NCBI GenBank assembly: GCA_046732465.1
Contig: JBKPND010000065.1
Location: 1-64,000 of the forward strand
Reading direction: 5' to 3'
Source: DASUPK01 sp046732465
GTDB taxonomy: Bacteria > Actinomycetota > Thermoleophilia > Solirubrobacterales > 70-9
Length of the DNA stretch: 64,000 nucleotides
Shown: piece after piece, positions 23,784-31,596 of the stretch
Numbering within the stretch: position 1 is the first letter of the stretch
Layout of the letters: each line of letters opens with the position of its first letter
Notes under the pieces: model-generated
Seen by the model: the letters and a program-made list of their open reading frames with translations, nothing else
Database searches by the model: none
Told to the model about the DNA's origin: nothing
Made by a program: the position numbers and the translations under genes

Positions 23784-25607
23784 CTAGCCTGGCGCCGATT
23801 CCGCCGCATCCCGCTCGAGGAGCATCCAGCCAGACGGAGAGGTGGGGGCGAGGCGGCGCCATCCATGTTCGAGCAGCGCGCTGAGCCTCGCGCGCATGCC
23901 CGGGTCGGCCGTGAACACGTACTCATCGGCGTAGATGAAGTCGACCTGCGTCGACTCGAAGGAGTGCTGCTCCCGGCCGGCGAGCTCGGGCCCCAGCGTC
24001 TCGCCGATCGGGTAGTTCCAGGAGACCGCCGTGCACGGGTCGCTTCCTCCGACGTAGAGGCACGCGTCGGTCGCCGGGTAGACGGCGAGGAGCCCGTGCT
24101 CGCGGCCCACGAGCTGGGTGCGGTAGGGCTCGAGCCGTGACACCGCGGTCTTCAGCCGCTGGCCGGGGCCGATCTGGGGATTGGCGTACCCCGCTCGGTA
24201 GTGGTTCGGGATGAGGATGACCGCCGCGACGGCGAGCGGCGGGATCACCGCTCGCGCCCGTCGCGGAACGCCGAGGCGCCGAGCGATTGCGACGAGGCTC
24301 AGGCCGAGCAGGGCCAACACCAGGATGGTCAGGGAGAAGATGTAGGAGGGGCGCGGGCGGGTCATCAGCCCCGCGTAGATGCCCATGCACCCCACGGACC
24401 CCAGCACCGCCCACCCCCAGACTCTGCGGTGAATCCCGCCGTTCCACCATCTCCGCCGCTCTCGCCAGATCAGCACCGCCCCGGCGACGATCGCCGCCAC
24501 GACCGCGAGCGAACCGGCGAGCACCAGCCAGGAGCCACGATTCACGGGGATGTAGTCCGGGTTGGAAGCCCCGCCCACCGGGCCGAACTTCGCGTTGAAG
24601 AGGCCGATCTCGAGCCCGGCCGGGAAGAGCCGGGCGTTGCGCCCGAAGTGACCCGCGACCGCATCGGGGTTGTCCGCGATCGCCTTGGCGAGCGATGGCA
24701 TCTCCTCGCCGAAGTCCTCCCGCGTGTACACCGTGCACTGGGCAAGCGGGTTCGCGGTCCGGACGTCCCCGGCGTGGTCGAGCCCGAGCGCGTAGCCCTG
24801 ACAGAAGGCGAGCTCGTTCTTCGCGGCGAGCTGCGAGTAGACCGAGCCCTGGGCGGCGCTTCGCCAGCTGACGAGTCCGAACAGGATCGCGAATGTGAGC
24901 AGCGGGATCGCGACCGCGGCCGCCAGGGACCTCCACGGCGCCCCGGTTCCTCTCCGCATCCGCCAGAGCTCATATCCGAGCCAGACCACGCCGAAGACGA
25001 ATGCCGCCACGATGTACTCGTTGCGCACGAGGAGCGCCGCCGCCAGCAGCAGGCCGAACACCGTGGCGCGCCCGGCGAGCCCCGACCAGCGCAGCGCGAG
25101 CAGGACGATCGCTAGTCCCACGAGCGCGCTGAGCAGGTGGATCTCGAAGATCGTGTCGTAGGCCGCCGGCAGGACGGCCCACCAAAGCGCCAGCGCCCAC
25201 GCGATGCCGGGCGTAAGAAGGCGGCGCATGACCGCCAGGAGCAAGACGGTGGTCCCGAGCACGATCAGGACGCGGTGGAGGATCGTGACCGAGAAGGGGT
25301 CGTCCACTATCCACTTCAGGGAGCCGTAGAGGACGTTGTAGAGCGGGTAGTAGGCGGGCTGGACCAAGAAGTCATCGGCCCAACGGCTCGCCATCGTGAA
25401 GTAGTACGACCCGTCGCCCGGGGTGAGATCCCTGTAGTCCCAGATCCCCCAGAGGACCTTCGACTGGATCACGAGGATCGAGCCGTAGGCGAACCAGGCG
25501 GAGCCCGCGATCCGACTAAGCCAGTCGATTGCGGCCGAATTCGCCGGACGGGAGGCCGGCGCCGCGGCGGTCTCGATCCTGCCCCCCGCCCCCTGCGCGG
25601 ACTCCAT
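23784..25607 (-). CDS. polytopic membrane protein, GT-C glycosyltransferase-like
   Basis: This 607-residue protein has about 9-11 hydrophobic spans (for example VLIVLGTTVLLLAVMRRL, LLSALVGLAIVLLALRW, IFSLTILVLALLGLSLVAIA). The first outside loop carries DLTPGDGSYYFTMASRWADD, with acidic residues placed as in PMT/ArnT-type GT-C enzymes that use lipid-linked sugars. The C-terminal ~130 residues are soluble and outside (CLYVGGSDPCTAVSWNY). Its exact activity cannot be told; a role in building or modifying the cluster's polysaccharide is inferred. It ends 18 bp from the convergent GT2 gene, and the GDP-fucose synthase gene precedes it by 8 bp. Confidence 0.7.
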   Translation of the reverse strand: MESAQGAGGRIETAAAPASRPANSAAIDWLSRIAGSAWFAYGSILVIQSKVLWGIWDYRDLTPGDGSYYFTMASRWADDFLVQPAYYPLYNVLYGSLKWIVDDPFSVTILHRVLIVLGTTVLLLAVMRRLLTPGIAWALALWWAVLPAAYDTIFEIHLLSALVGLAIVLLALRWSGLAGRATVFGLLLAAALLVRNEYIVAAFVFGVVWLGYELWRMRRGTGAPWRSLAAAVAIPLLTFAILFGLVSWRSAAQGSVYSQLAAKNELAFCQGYALGLDHAGDVRTANPLAQCTVYTREDFGEEMPSLAKAIADNPDAVAGHFGRNARLFPAGLEIGLFNAKFGPVGGASNPDYIPVNRGSWLVLAGSLAVVAAIVAGAVLIWRERRRWWNGGIHRRVWGWAVLGSVGCMGIYAGLMTRPRPSYIFSLTILVLALLGLSLVAIARRLGVPRRARAVIPPLAVAAVILIPNHYRAGYANPQIGPGQRLKTAVSRLEPYRTQLVGREHGLLAVYPATDACLYVGGSDPCTAVSWNYPIGETLGPELAGREQHSFESTQVDFIYADEYVFTADPGMRARLSALLEHGWRRLAPTSPSGWMLLERDAAESAPG

Positions 25608-25615
25608 CGAGCAGC

Positions 25616-26587
25616 CTACGCTGAGGACGCGACCGCCGGCATGTCCACGGCGCGGAAGGAGTCGATCGTCCGCCGCAGTCCCTCCTCGAGCGGCGTATCC
25701 GCCTCGAAGCCGATCAGCTCAGTGGCCCGCGTGACGTCGAGGTAACGCTTGGGCTGCCCGTCGGGCCTGGATGTGTCCCAGACGGTCTTGCCCCCGTAGC
25801 CGGTGAGCTCCGAGATCATCTCCGCGAGGTCACGGATCCGCGTCTCGCTCCCCGTCCCGATGTTGACCGGATCAGAGACCTCGAGCCTCTCAGCGCAGAG
25901 CAGGAGAGCGCGAGCCGCATCGTCGACGTACAGGAACTCGCGGGTCGGCTCACCGGTTCCCCAGAGCACCACCTCGTCCTCGCCCCGCTCCGTGGCCACG
26001 GCGTACTTGTGGACCATCGCCGCGATCACGTGGGAGTCCTCGAGGTCGAAGTTGTCGCCGGGCCCGTAGAGGTTGGCCATCACCGGGACGCAGGAATCGA
26101 GCCCGTACTGGCGGCGGTAGGCCTCCGAGAGGACGAAGTTCATCTTCTTGGCGAGCCCGTACGGGGCGTTCGACTCCTCTGGGTACCCGTTCCAGATCTC
26201 ATCCTCGGAGAAGGGCACCGGGGTGAACTTCGGATATGCGCAGACCGACCCCGCGGCGACCAGCTTTCCGATACCAAGCTCGCGGGTCGCCTCGAAGACG
26301 TTCAGGCTCATCGCGAGGTTGTCGTGGGCGAGTGGCGCCGGGTTGCGGCGGTTGAAGCCGATGCCACCGACGTTCGCCGCCAGGTGTAGGACCACGTCGG
26401 CTCCCTCGAGGGCGCTGAAGCTGGCCTCTCGCTCGCGAAGGTCGTAGTCCGCCGAGCGGATCACGCTCACCTCTGCACCGAGCTCCCCCAGCAGCGCGGT
26501 CGTCGGCTTGCCGAGGAAACCGGCGCCGCCGGTGACGACCACGCGCTTTCCCGACCAGAAGCCGGGATCTGGGGCTGCCGACGCCAT
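25616..26587 (-). CDS. fcl: GDP-L-fucose synthase-like epimerase/reductase
   Basis: The 323-residue SDR has the extended-family motif VVVTGGAGFLGKPTTALLGE, HLAANVGGIGFNRRNPA (the AAxVGGI block typical of GDP-fucose synthase), a catalytic Ser region AAGSVCAYPKFTPVPF and YGLAKKM with the YxxxK pair, followed by NLYGPGDNFD. It should turn GDP-4-keto-6-deoxymannose from Gmd into GDP-L-fucose (or a close relative). Both gmd-like genes are in the same cluster. TAGCCT lies 8 nt before the ATG on the minus strand. The GT-C gene follows 8 bp downstream. Confidence 0.87.
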   Translation of the reverse strand: MASAAPDPGFWSGKRVVVTGGAGFLGKPTTALLGELGAEVSVIRSADYDLREREASFSALEGADVVLHLAANVGGIGFNRRNPAPLAHDNLAMSLNVFEATRELGIGKLVAAGSVCAYPKFTPVPFSEDEIWNGYPEESNAPYGLAKKMNFVLSEAYRRQYGLDSCVPVMANLYGPGDNFDLEDSHVIAAMVHKYAVATERGEDEVVLWGTGEPTREFLYVDDAARALLLCAERLEVSDPVNIGTGSETRIRDLAEMISELTGYGGKTVWDTSRPDGQPKRYLDVTRATELIGFEADTPLEEGLRRTIDSFRAVDMPAVASSA

Positions 26588-26660
26588 CGGGCGGAAGGCT
26601 AACCGGGGACCCAGTCGCGCGCAAAGAGGAGGAGGCCGCCGCCCGAACTAGGGTTCGCGC

Positions 26661-27884
26661 ATGCGCGTCTGCATCGATGCCCGCCTCGGCGCCGGCCAGT
26701 TCGGGGGCGTCGAGCAGGTCGTGATCGGGCTGGCGGCAGCTCTCTCCAGGCTCGATGACGGGGACGAGGAGTACCTCTTCCTCGCCCACCCGGAGCAGGA
26801 CGAGTGGATCCGCAGCTATCTGCACGGACCCTGCCGCCTGCTGCCCTCCCGCCGCAGCTACCTGAACAGGCGGTCGCGCGCGGTGATCCGCGCGCTGACC
26901 GAGCGGCTGCCGAAGGTCGGCGTGAGGTTCGCCGTGCGCCCGAGTGACGGGACCGTCGAGCGGGCCGCGGTGGACGTCATCCACTTCCCGTTCCAGGACG
27001 CGTTCACGACCGAGGTGCCGAGCATCTATCAGCCCCACGACCTCCAGCACCTCCACCTGCCCGAGTTGTTCAGCGGCTGGGAGCGGGCGCGGCGCGAGGC
27101 GATCTACCGCACCCACTGCGCGCGGGCGGCACTGGTCGTTGCGATGACCTCCTGGGGCCGCCGGGACTTCGTGGACCGCTACGAGCTACCGCCCGAGAAG
27201 GTCACCGTCGTGCCGGGCGGGTCGATCCTGCGCGAGTACCCGGCGCCCACCGATGCGGATCTCGGCCGGCTCCGCTCCAGGCTCTCGCTGCCCGACGCCT
27301 TTCTTCTGTACCCGGCTCAGACCTGGCCCCACAAGAACCACGAGCGCCTACTCGAGGCGCTTGCCCGGATCAGGGATGAGAGCGGCACCGCGATCCCGCT
27401 GGTCTGCCCGGGCAAGCAGACCCGCCACTACCGGCGCATCCGCGAGCTGGTCTCGTCGCTGGGCCTCGCCGAGACGACCTCATTCCCCGGCTTCGTCAGC
27501 TCGCTCGAGCTTCGCGCCCTCTATGAGCTGGGGACCGGGCTGGTCTTCCCGAGCAGGTTCGAGGGTTGGGGGCTGCCCGTCTGCGAGGCCTTCGACGCGG
27601 GCCTTCCCGTCGCCTCCTCGACGGCCACGGGGCTGCCCGACGTCGTCGGCGATGCCGGCCTGCTCTTCGATCCCGATGACGTCCCCGAGATGGCGAGCCA
27701 GTTGCATCGGCTGTGGAGCGACGCGAAGCTCCGGGCGGACCTGCGCGAGCGTGGGAAGAGGCGGGCCGCGCAGTTCAGCTTCGATCACACCGCGAGGCTG
27801 TTTCGCGCGCACTACCGGCGGATCGGCGGGCGGGCCCTGTCAGAGGAAGACCGTATCCTTCTCGCCAGCCCGCCACCGGCCTAG
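26661..27884 (+). CDS. glycosyltransferase family 4
   Basis: The 407-residue product is a GT-B retaining glycosyltransferase. It begins MRVCIDARLGAGQFGGVEQV (donor-lobe glycine loop) and shows IYQPHDLQHLHLPELFS, then FLLYPAQTWPHKNHERLLEA, FPGFVSSLELRALYELG and FPSRFEGWGLPVCEAFDAGL with the ExxxxxxxE nucleotide-sugar site. It uses a nucleotide sugar in the cytoplasm to extend the polysaccharide. TAGGGT lies 6 nt before the ATG, a clean leaderless arrangement. It is followed after 1 bp by the small coiled-coil gene, so both belong to the run that leads into wzm-wzt. Confidence 0.9.
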   Translation: MRVCIDARLGAGQFGGVEQVVIGLAAALSRLDDGDEEYLFLAHPEQDEWIRSYLHGPCRLLPSRRSYLNRRSRAVIRALTERLPKVGVRFAVRPSDGTVERAAVDVIHFPFQDAFTTEVPSIYQPHDLQHLHLPELFSGWERARREAIYRTHCARAALVVAMTSWGRRDFVDRYELPPEKVTVVPGGSILREYPAPTDADLGRLRSRLSLPDAFLLYPAQTWPHKNHERLLEALARIRDESGTAIPLVCPGKQTRHYRRIRELVSSLGLAETTSFPGFVSSLELRALYELGTGLVFPSRFEGWGLPVCEAFDAGLPVASSTATGLPDVVGDAGLLFDPDDVPEMASQLHRLWSDAKLRADLRERGKRRAAQFSFDHTARLFRAHYRRIGGRALSEEDRILLASPPPA

Positions 27885-27885
27885 C

Positions 27886-28230
27886 GTGCAGGTGTTTTTG
27901 ACGGTGGATACCTCCTCCCCTCACAAGAGCAGCAACGCCTCGGCGCTCCAGCGCGTGCTCGCCGCGATCCTCGGCGCGGTCCGCCGCGTACTCGGCAGCG
28001 TCTATCAGGTCGTCTTCCGGGACAGGCTGCGCGACATCGACCAGCAGACGGAGCGGCTGGGCTCCGCGTCGGTGGAGGCGGTGACCCACCTGGGCAGCGA
28101 GGTGCGGACGCTGGAGGCTCGACTCGAGGCGATCGAACGCGAACTCGGCGCCCTGCGGGAGCTGCTCGAGCGCCGGGAGCGCGCGGAGGCGGAGGAAGGC
28201 GAGAAGGTTCCGGCCCGCCCGTCGGGCTAG
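27886..28230 (+). CDS. small coiled-coil protein (module copy 1), unknown family
   Basis: The 114-residue product has a hydrophobic/basic helix (ALQRVLAAILGAVRRVLGSV), then FRDRLRDIDQQTERLGSASV and a heptad-rich coiled coil (VRTLEARLEAIERELGALRE), ending in a charged tail. An ungapped comparison over 76 residues with the product at 33953-34288 gives 31 identities by eye, including R-D-x-L-R, LGSAS and H-x-G-x-E. GTG at 27886 was chosen, 1 bp after the previous stop; other GTG/TTG codons follow closely. The stop overlaps the next GT4 start in TAGTG. It may tether or organise the glycosyltransferase at the membrane; that is inference. Confidence 0.72.
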   Translation: MQVFLTVDTSSPHKSSNASALQRVLAAILGAVRRVLGSVYQVVFRDRLRDIDQQTERLGSASVEAVTHLGSEVRTLEARLEAIERELGALRELLERRERAEAEEGEKVPARPSG

Positions 28231-29435
28231 TGGCGCTCGACCCGGGGCCCGTCTGGCTCGACGCTCGGGGGACCCAGAGCGTGGGGCATGCCGAACGCGG
28301 CATCGCCCGCTACGTCACCGAGCACGCCCTTGCGCTGCTCGAGCTGGCTCCGGAGACGATCGGCTGGATCGGGCTGAGCCCGGACGTTCCGGTGCCGCCC
28401 ATCGCCGAGCCGCTCGAGCGCTCGGGCAAGGCGGTCCGCCAGAGCGCCGATCGCGGCCCCGCGGGCGAGATCCCTCCGATCTACCACGTCATGTCTCCAT
28501 TCGAAGCCGAGCTCGGGCTCGACGAGATCTGGCCCGTCTGGAGCCGCGGCACCCGGCTAGTGGTGACGCTCTACGACCTCGTTCCCCTGATCATGCGTGA
28601 GCGCTACAACGCCGACTGGGGCTACATGGCGACGGCGTGGATCGCGCGTCTCGGGCTGCTCGGGTCGGCCCACCAGATCCTCACCATCTCCCAGCAGACG
28701 GCCGATGACGCGATGGAGCGCCTCAACATCCGCGAGGAGCGGATCACCGTGATCGACTCGGGGGTCTCCGACCGCTTCTCCTCCCTGGTGAAGACGCGCG
28801 AGCAGGCCGAGGTGATCCTGCGCTCGTCCCTGCCCAAGGTCCGCCCCGGCTTCCTGCTCTACGTCGGCGGCGTCGACTACCGCAAGAACCTGGAGGGCGC
28901 GATTCGCGCCTACGCGGAGCTGCCCTCGGCCACGCGGGATGCGCATCAGCTCGTGATCGCCTGCAACCTCGCGCAACACCTGCGCTTCAGCCTGCGCGCC
29001 TTCGCCCAGGGTCTCGGCATCGAGTCCCGCAACCTGCTGCTCACCGGCTTCGTCTCGGACCGCGACCTGGCAGCGCTCTACCGGTCCTGCGAGCTCTTCG
29101 TCTTCCCCTCCCTCTACGAGGGGGCCGGCCTGCCGATCCTCGAGGCGATGACATGCGGTGCTCCGGTCGCCGCCAGCAATACCTCGGCGGTCCCGGAGCT
29201 GCTCGGCGACCTCGAGGCGACCTTCGACCCATCCGTCCCGGCCGACATCGCCCGCGCCGTCCGCGCCGCGCTGGAGACGCCCGGAAAGCAGAACGCGCTG
29301 CGCGAGCGCTCTCGCCGCCGCATCCAGCTCTACACCTGGGAGCGGGTGGCGAGGCGAACGCTCGAGGGCTACGAGCGGGCCCTGGAAATACCCCTCGAGA
29401 GCCCGGTCCCCCGACCGCTACCGTTCCGCCGATGA
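28230..29435 (+). CDS. glycosyltransferase family 4 (module copy 1)
   Basis: The 401-residue GT-B enzyme begins LDPGPVWLDARGTQSVGHAE with RGIARYV, an N-terminal signature shared with the larger paralogue at 31572-33950. Later blocks are VVTLYDLVPLIMRERY, ITVIDSGVSDRFSSLV, FLLYVGGVDYRKNLEGAIRA, LLTGFVSDRDLAALYRSCEL and FPSLYEGAGLPILEAMTCGA, the last being the nucleotide-sugar E-x7-E site. Start is GTG, overlapping the coiled-coil stop; the end overlaps the wzm ATG. By analogy with WbdA/WbdB-type enzymes it may be a mannosyl- or deoxyhexosyltransferase using GDP-sugars, but the donor is not known. Confidence 0.87.
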   Translation: MALDPGPVWLDARGTQSVGHAERGIARYVTEHALALLELAPETIGWIGLSPDVPVPPIAEPLERSGKAVRQSADRGPAGEIPPIYHVMSPFEAELGLDEIWPVWSRGTRLVVTLYDLVPLIMRERYNADWGYMATAWIARLGLLGSAHQILTISQQTADDAMERLNIREERITVIDSGVSDRFSSLVKTREQAEVILRSSLPKVRPGFLLYVGGVDYRKNLEGAIRAYAELPSATRDAHQLVIACNLAQHLRFSLRAFAQGLGIESRNLLLTGFVSDRDLAALYRSCELFVFPSLYEGAGLPILEAMTCGAPVAASNTSAVPELLGDLEATFDPSVPADIARAVRAALETPGKQNALRERSRRRIQLYTWERVARRTLEGYERALEIPLESPVPRPLPFRR

Positions 29436-30298
29436 GCACGCCCGAGGCGACCGCCGTCCCCCCGCCCGAGATCGTCATCGCCCCGCCGGAGCGCTGGCGC
29501 CCGATCGACCTGCGCGAACTCTGGGAGCACCGAGAGCTCGTCTACTTCCTCACCAAGCGCGAGCTCCAGATCCGCTACAAGCAGAGCTTCTTTGGTGTCA
29601 GCTGGGCACTGCTCCAGCCGCTCATCTTCGCCTTCGTCTTCGCCCTCTTCTTCGGCCTCGTCGCCAAGATCCAGGCCCCGGCGGGTTTGCCATACGCGGT
29701 CTTCGCAGTCTCGGGCGTCGTCCCCTGGCTGTTTACGGCGACGGCGATCCAGCAGGGCGCCGGCAGCCTGGTGCTGGACGCCAACCTGATCTCCAAGGTC
29801 TATTTCCCCCGCCTGGCCCTGCCGATCTCCAAGGGCCTCAGCCTGATCATCGACCTGCTGATCGCCCTGCCGATCGTGGTCATTGTCACGTTGCTGTACG
29901 GCGCCACGATCGCGCCAACCTTCTGGCTGGTACCGGCGTTCCTGCTCCTCGGAGTCGTGACGGCGTTCGCCCTGGCCACCTTCCTCGCGGCGGTCAACGT
30001 CAAGTACCGGGACGTGCAGCTGGTCGTCCCGATGCTGGTCCAGATCCTCTTCTTCGCCAGTCCGGTCCTCTATCCGGGCACCACGATTGGAGACCAATCG
30101 GGTCACGCCTGGTCCTACATCTATTCGATCAACCCGATGGCCTCGGTCCTAGATGGCATGCGTTGGGCGCTGATCGACGGCCAGCCCTACCCGGGGACGG
30201 CCAACATCCTGATCTCGGTGGGGAGCGCGCTGCTGCTCCTGGTGGGCTCTCTCCTCTACTTCCGCCGCGCCGAGGACTTCTTCGCGGACGTCATATGA
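29432..30298 (+). CDS. wzm: ABC transporter permease for polysaccharide export (Wzm-like)
   Basis: The 288-residue ABC-2 permease begins with a Pro-rich cytoplasmic tail, then LWEHRELVYFLTKRELQIRY and KQSFFGVSWALLQPLIFAFV, the typical start of Wzm/TagG/KpsM permeases. About six membrane spans follow (AFVFALFFGLVA, AVFAVSGVVPWLFTAT, LIIDLLIALPIVVIVTLLYG, FLLLGVVTAFALATFL, VPMLVQILFFASPVLYP, ILISVGSALLLLVGSLLYF). It moves the lipid-linked glycan across the membrane with the ATPase encoded next to it. ATG 29432 overlaps the GT4 stop (ATGA) and its own stop overlaps the wzt ATG, so translation is coupled. Confidence 0.93.
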   Translation: MSTPEATAVPPPEIVIAPPERWRPIDLRELWEHRELVYFLTKRELQIRYKQSFFGVSWALLQPLIFAFVFALFFGLVAKIQAPAGLPYAVFAVSGVVPWLFTATAIQQGAGSLVLDANLISKVYFPRLALPISKGLSLIIDLLIALPIVVIVTLLYGATIAPTFWLVPAFLLLGVVTAFALATFLAAVNVKYRDVQLVVPMLVQILFFASPVLYPGTTIGDQSGHAWSYIYSINPMASVLDGMRWALIDGQPYPGTANILISVGSALLLLVGSLLYFRRAEDFFADVI

Positions 30299-31596
30299 GC
30301 AAGCCGGCAATCGAGGTCAAGGGGCTGGGCAAGCGCTTCGAGATCGGCAACGCCCCCGGCGGCTATGTGTTGCTCACGGAGCAGATCACCGAGCGCGTCC
30401 GGCGCCGGGGCCGGAGCCCGAAGAAGCAGGAGTTCTGGGCGCTGCAGGACGTCGACTTCGAAGTCCAGCAGGGGGAGACCTTCGGCGTTATCGGCCACAA
30501 CGGCGCGGGCAAGAGCACCCTGCTCAAGATCCTCTCCCGGATCACGCCGCCCACGGTGGGCGAGGCCCGCCTGCGCGGACGGGTCGGCGCCCTGCTCGAG
30601 GTCGGCACCGGATTCCACCCGGAGCTCACGGGCCGCGAGAACGTCTTCCTGAACGGGGCGATCCTGAACATGCCGAGGGCGGAGATCCAGCGGCGCTTCG
30701 ACGAGATCGTCGAGTTCGCCGACATCGGACCCTTCATCGACACCCCGGTCAAGCGCTACTCGAGCGGCATGCAGCTCCGCCTCGCGTTCTCGGTCGCCGC
30801 CCACCTGGAGCCCGAGATCCTGATCGTGGACGAGGTCCTCTCCGTCGGTGACGTCTCCTTCCAGCAGAAGTGCCTGGACCGCATGGAAGACGTATCGAGG
30901 GAGGGCAGGACGATCGTCTTCATCAGCCACAACCTCGGTGCGGTCCGCAATCTCTGCGACCGCGCGATGCTGCTCAGCCGGGGCAGGGTGAACGCGATCG
31001 GCGGCGTCGGCGAGGTCATCCACGAGTACGTCGGCGAGGTGGAGCGTGATCTGCCCCGCAGCCTCAGGGAGCGCGAGAACCGGGACGGCACGGGAGACCT
31101 TCGCTTCGTGGACATGCACCTGGAGCGCAACGGTCAGGTGATCGACAGCCCCACCAGCGGCGAGGACTGCGACATCGTCCTCGGCTACGAGACCATGGGC
31201 GGCAGGTCATTCCGGACGGTCAACTTCGGGATCACCCTCTTCTCCCTCGAGGACAGCATGCCCCTGCTCAACCTCTCCTCGGAGACCGCCGGCGCGGTCT
31301 TCAGCGACGTACCGCCCCGGGGCCAGGCGCGGTGCAGGCTCCACAACTGCCCACTGCCCGCCGGGCAGTACTTCATGAGCATCACGGCGGACCTGGCCGG
31401 GGAGATGATGGACGGCGTGCATCGCGCCTTCGAGACGACCGTCGCGGGCGGGGACTTCTACGGCAGCGGCCGGCAGCCGAATCCGGACCACCGGACGGTC
31501 CTGGTGCCGCACGAATGGTCGGTGTCCGAGGCTCCGGCGCCGGAGGCGGACGGACAGCCGGCGGAAGCGCCCTACAGGGCCAAGACCTCGGCGTAG
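30295..31596 (+). CDS. wzt: ABC transporter ATPase for polysaccharide export with C-terminal glycan-binding domain (Wzt-like)
   Basis: The 433-residue protein powers export by the Wzm-like permease. Walker A GHNGAGKST is at residues ~67-75, the signature YSSGMQLRLAFS near 157 and Walker B ILIVDEVLSVGD near 178, followed by the switch His in FISHN. Residues ~255-433 form a beta-sandwich extension (FVDMHLERNGQVIDSPTSGE, TVNFGITLFSLEDSMPLLNL, CRLHNCPLPAGQYFMSITAD), equivalent to the Wzt C-terminal domain that recognises the modified chain end. This implies an export-coupled chain terminus signal, perhaps methylation. Its 3' end overlaps the convergent GT gene by 25 bp. Confidence 0.93.
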   Translation: MSKPAIEVKGLGKRFEIGNAPGGYVLLTEQITERVRRRGRSPKKQEFWALQDVDFEVQQGETFGVIGHNGAGKSTLLKILSRITPPTVGEARLRGRVGALLEVGTGFHPELTGRENVFLNGAILNMPRAEIQRRFDEIVEFADIGPFIDTPVKRYSSGMQLRLAFSVAAHLEPEILIVDEVLSVGDVSFQQKCLDRMEDVSREGRTIVFISHNLGAVRNLCDRAMLLSRGRVNAIGGVGEVIHEYVGEVERDLPRSLRERENRDGTGDLRFVDMHLERNGQVIDSPTSGEDCDIVLGYETMGGRSFRTVNFGITLFSLEDSMPLLNLSSETAGAVFSDVPPRGQARCRLHNCPLPAGQYFMSITADLAGEMMDGVHRAFETTVAGGDFYGSGRQPNPDHRTVLVPHEWSVSEAPAPEADGQPAEAPYRAKTSA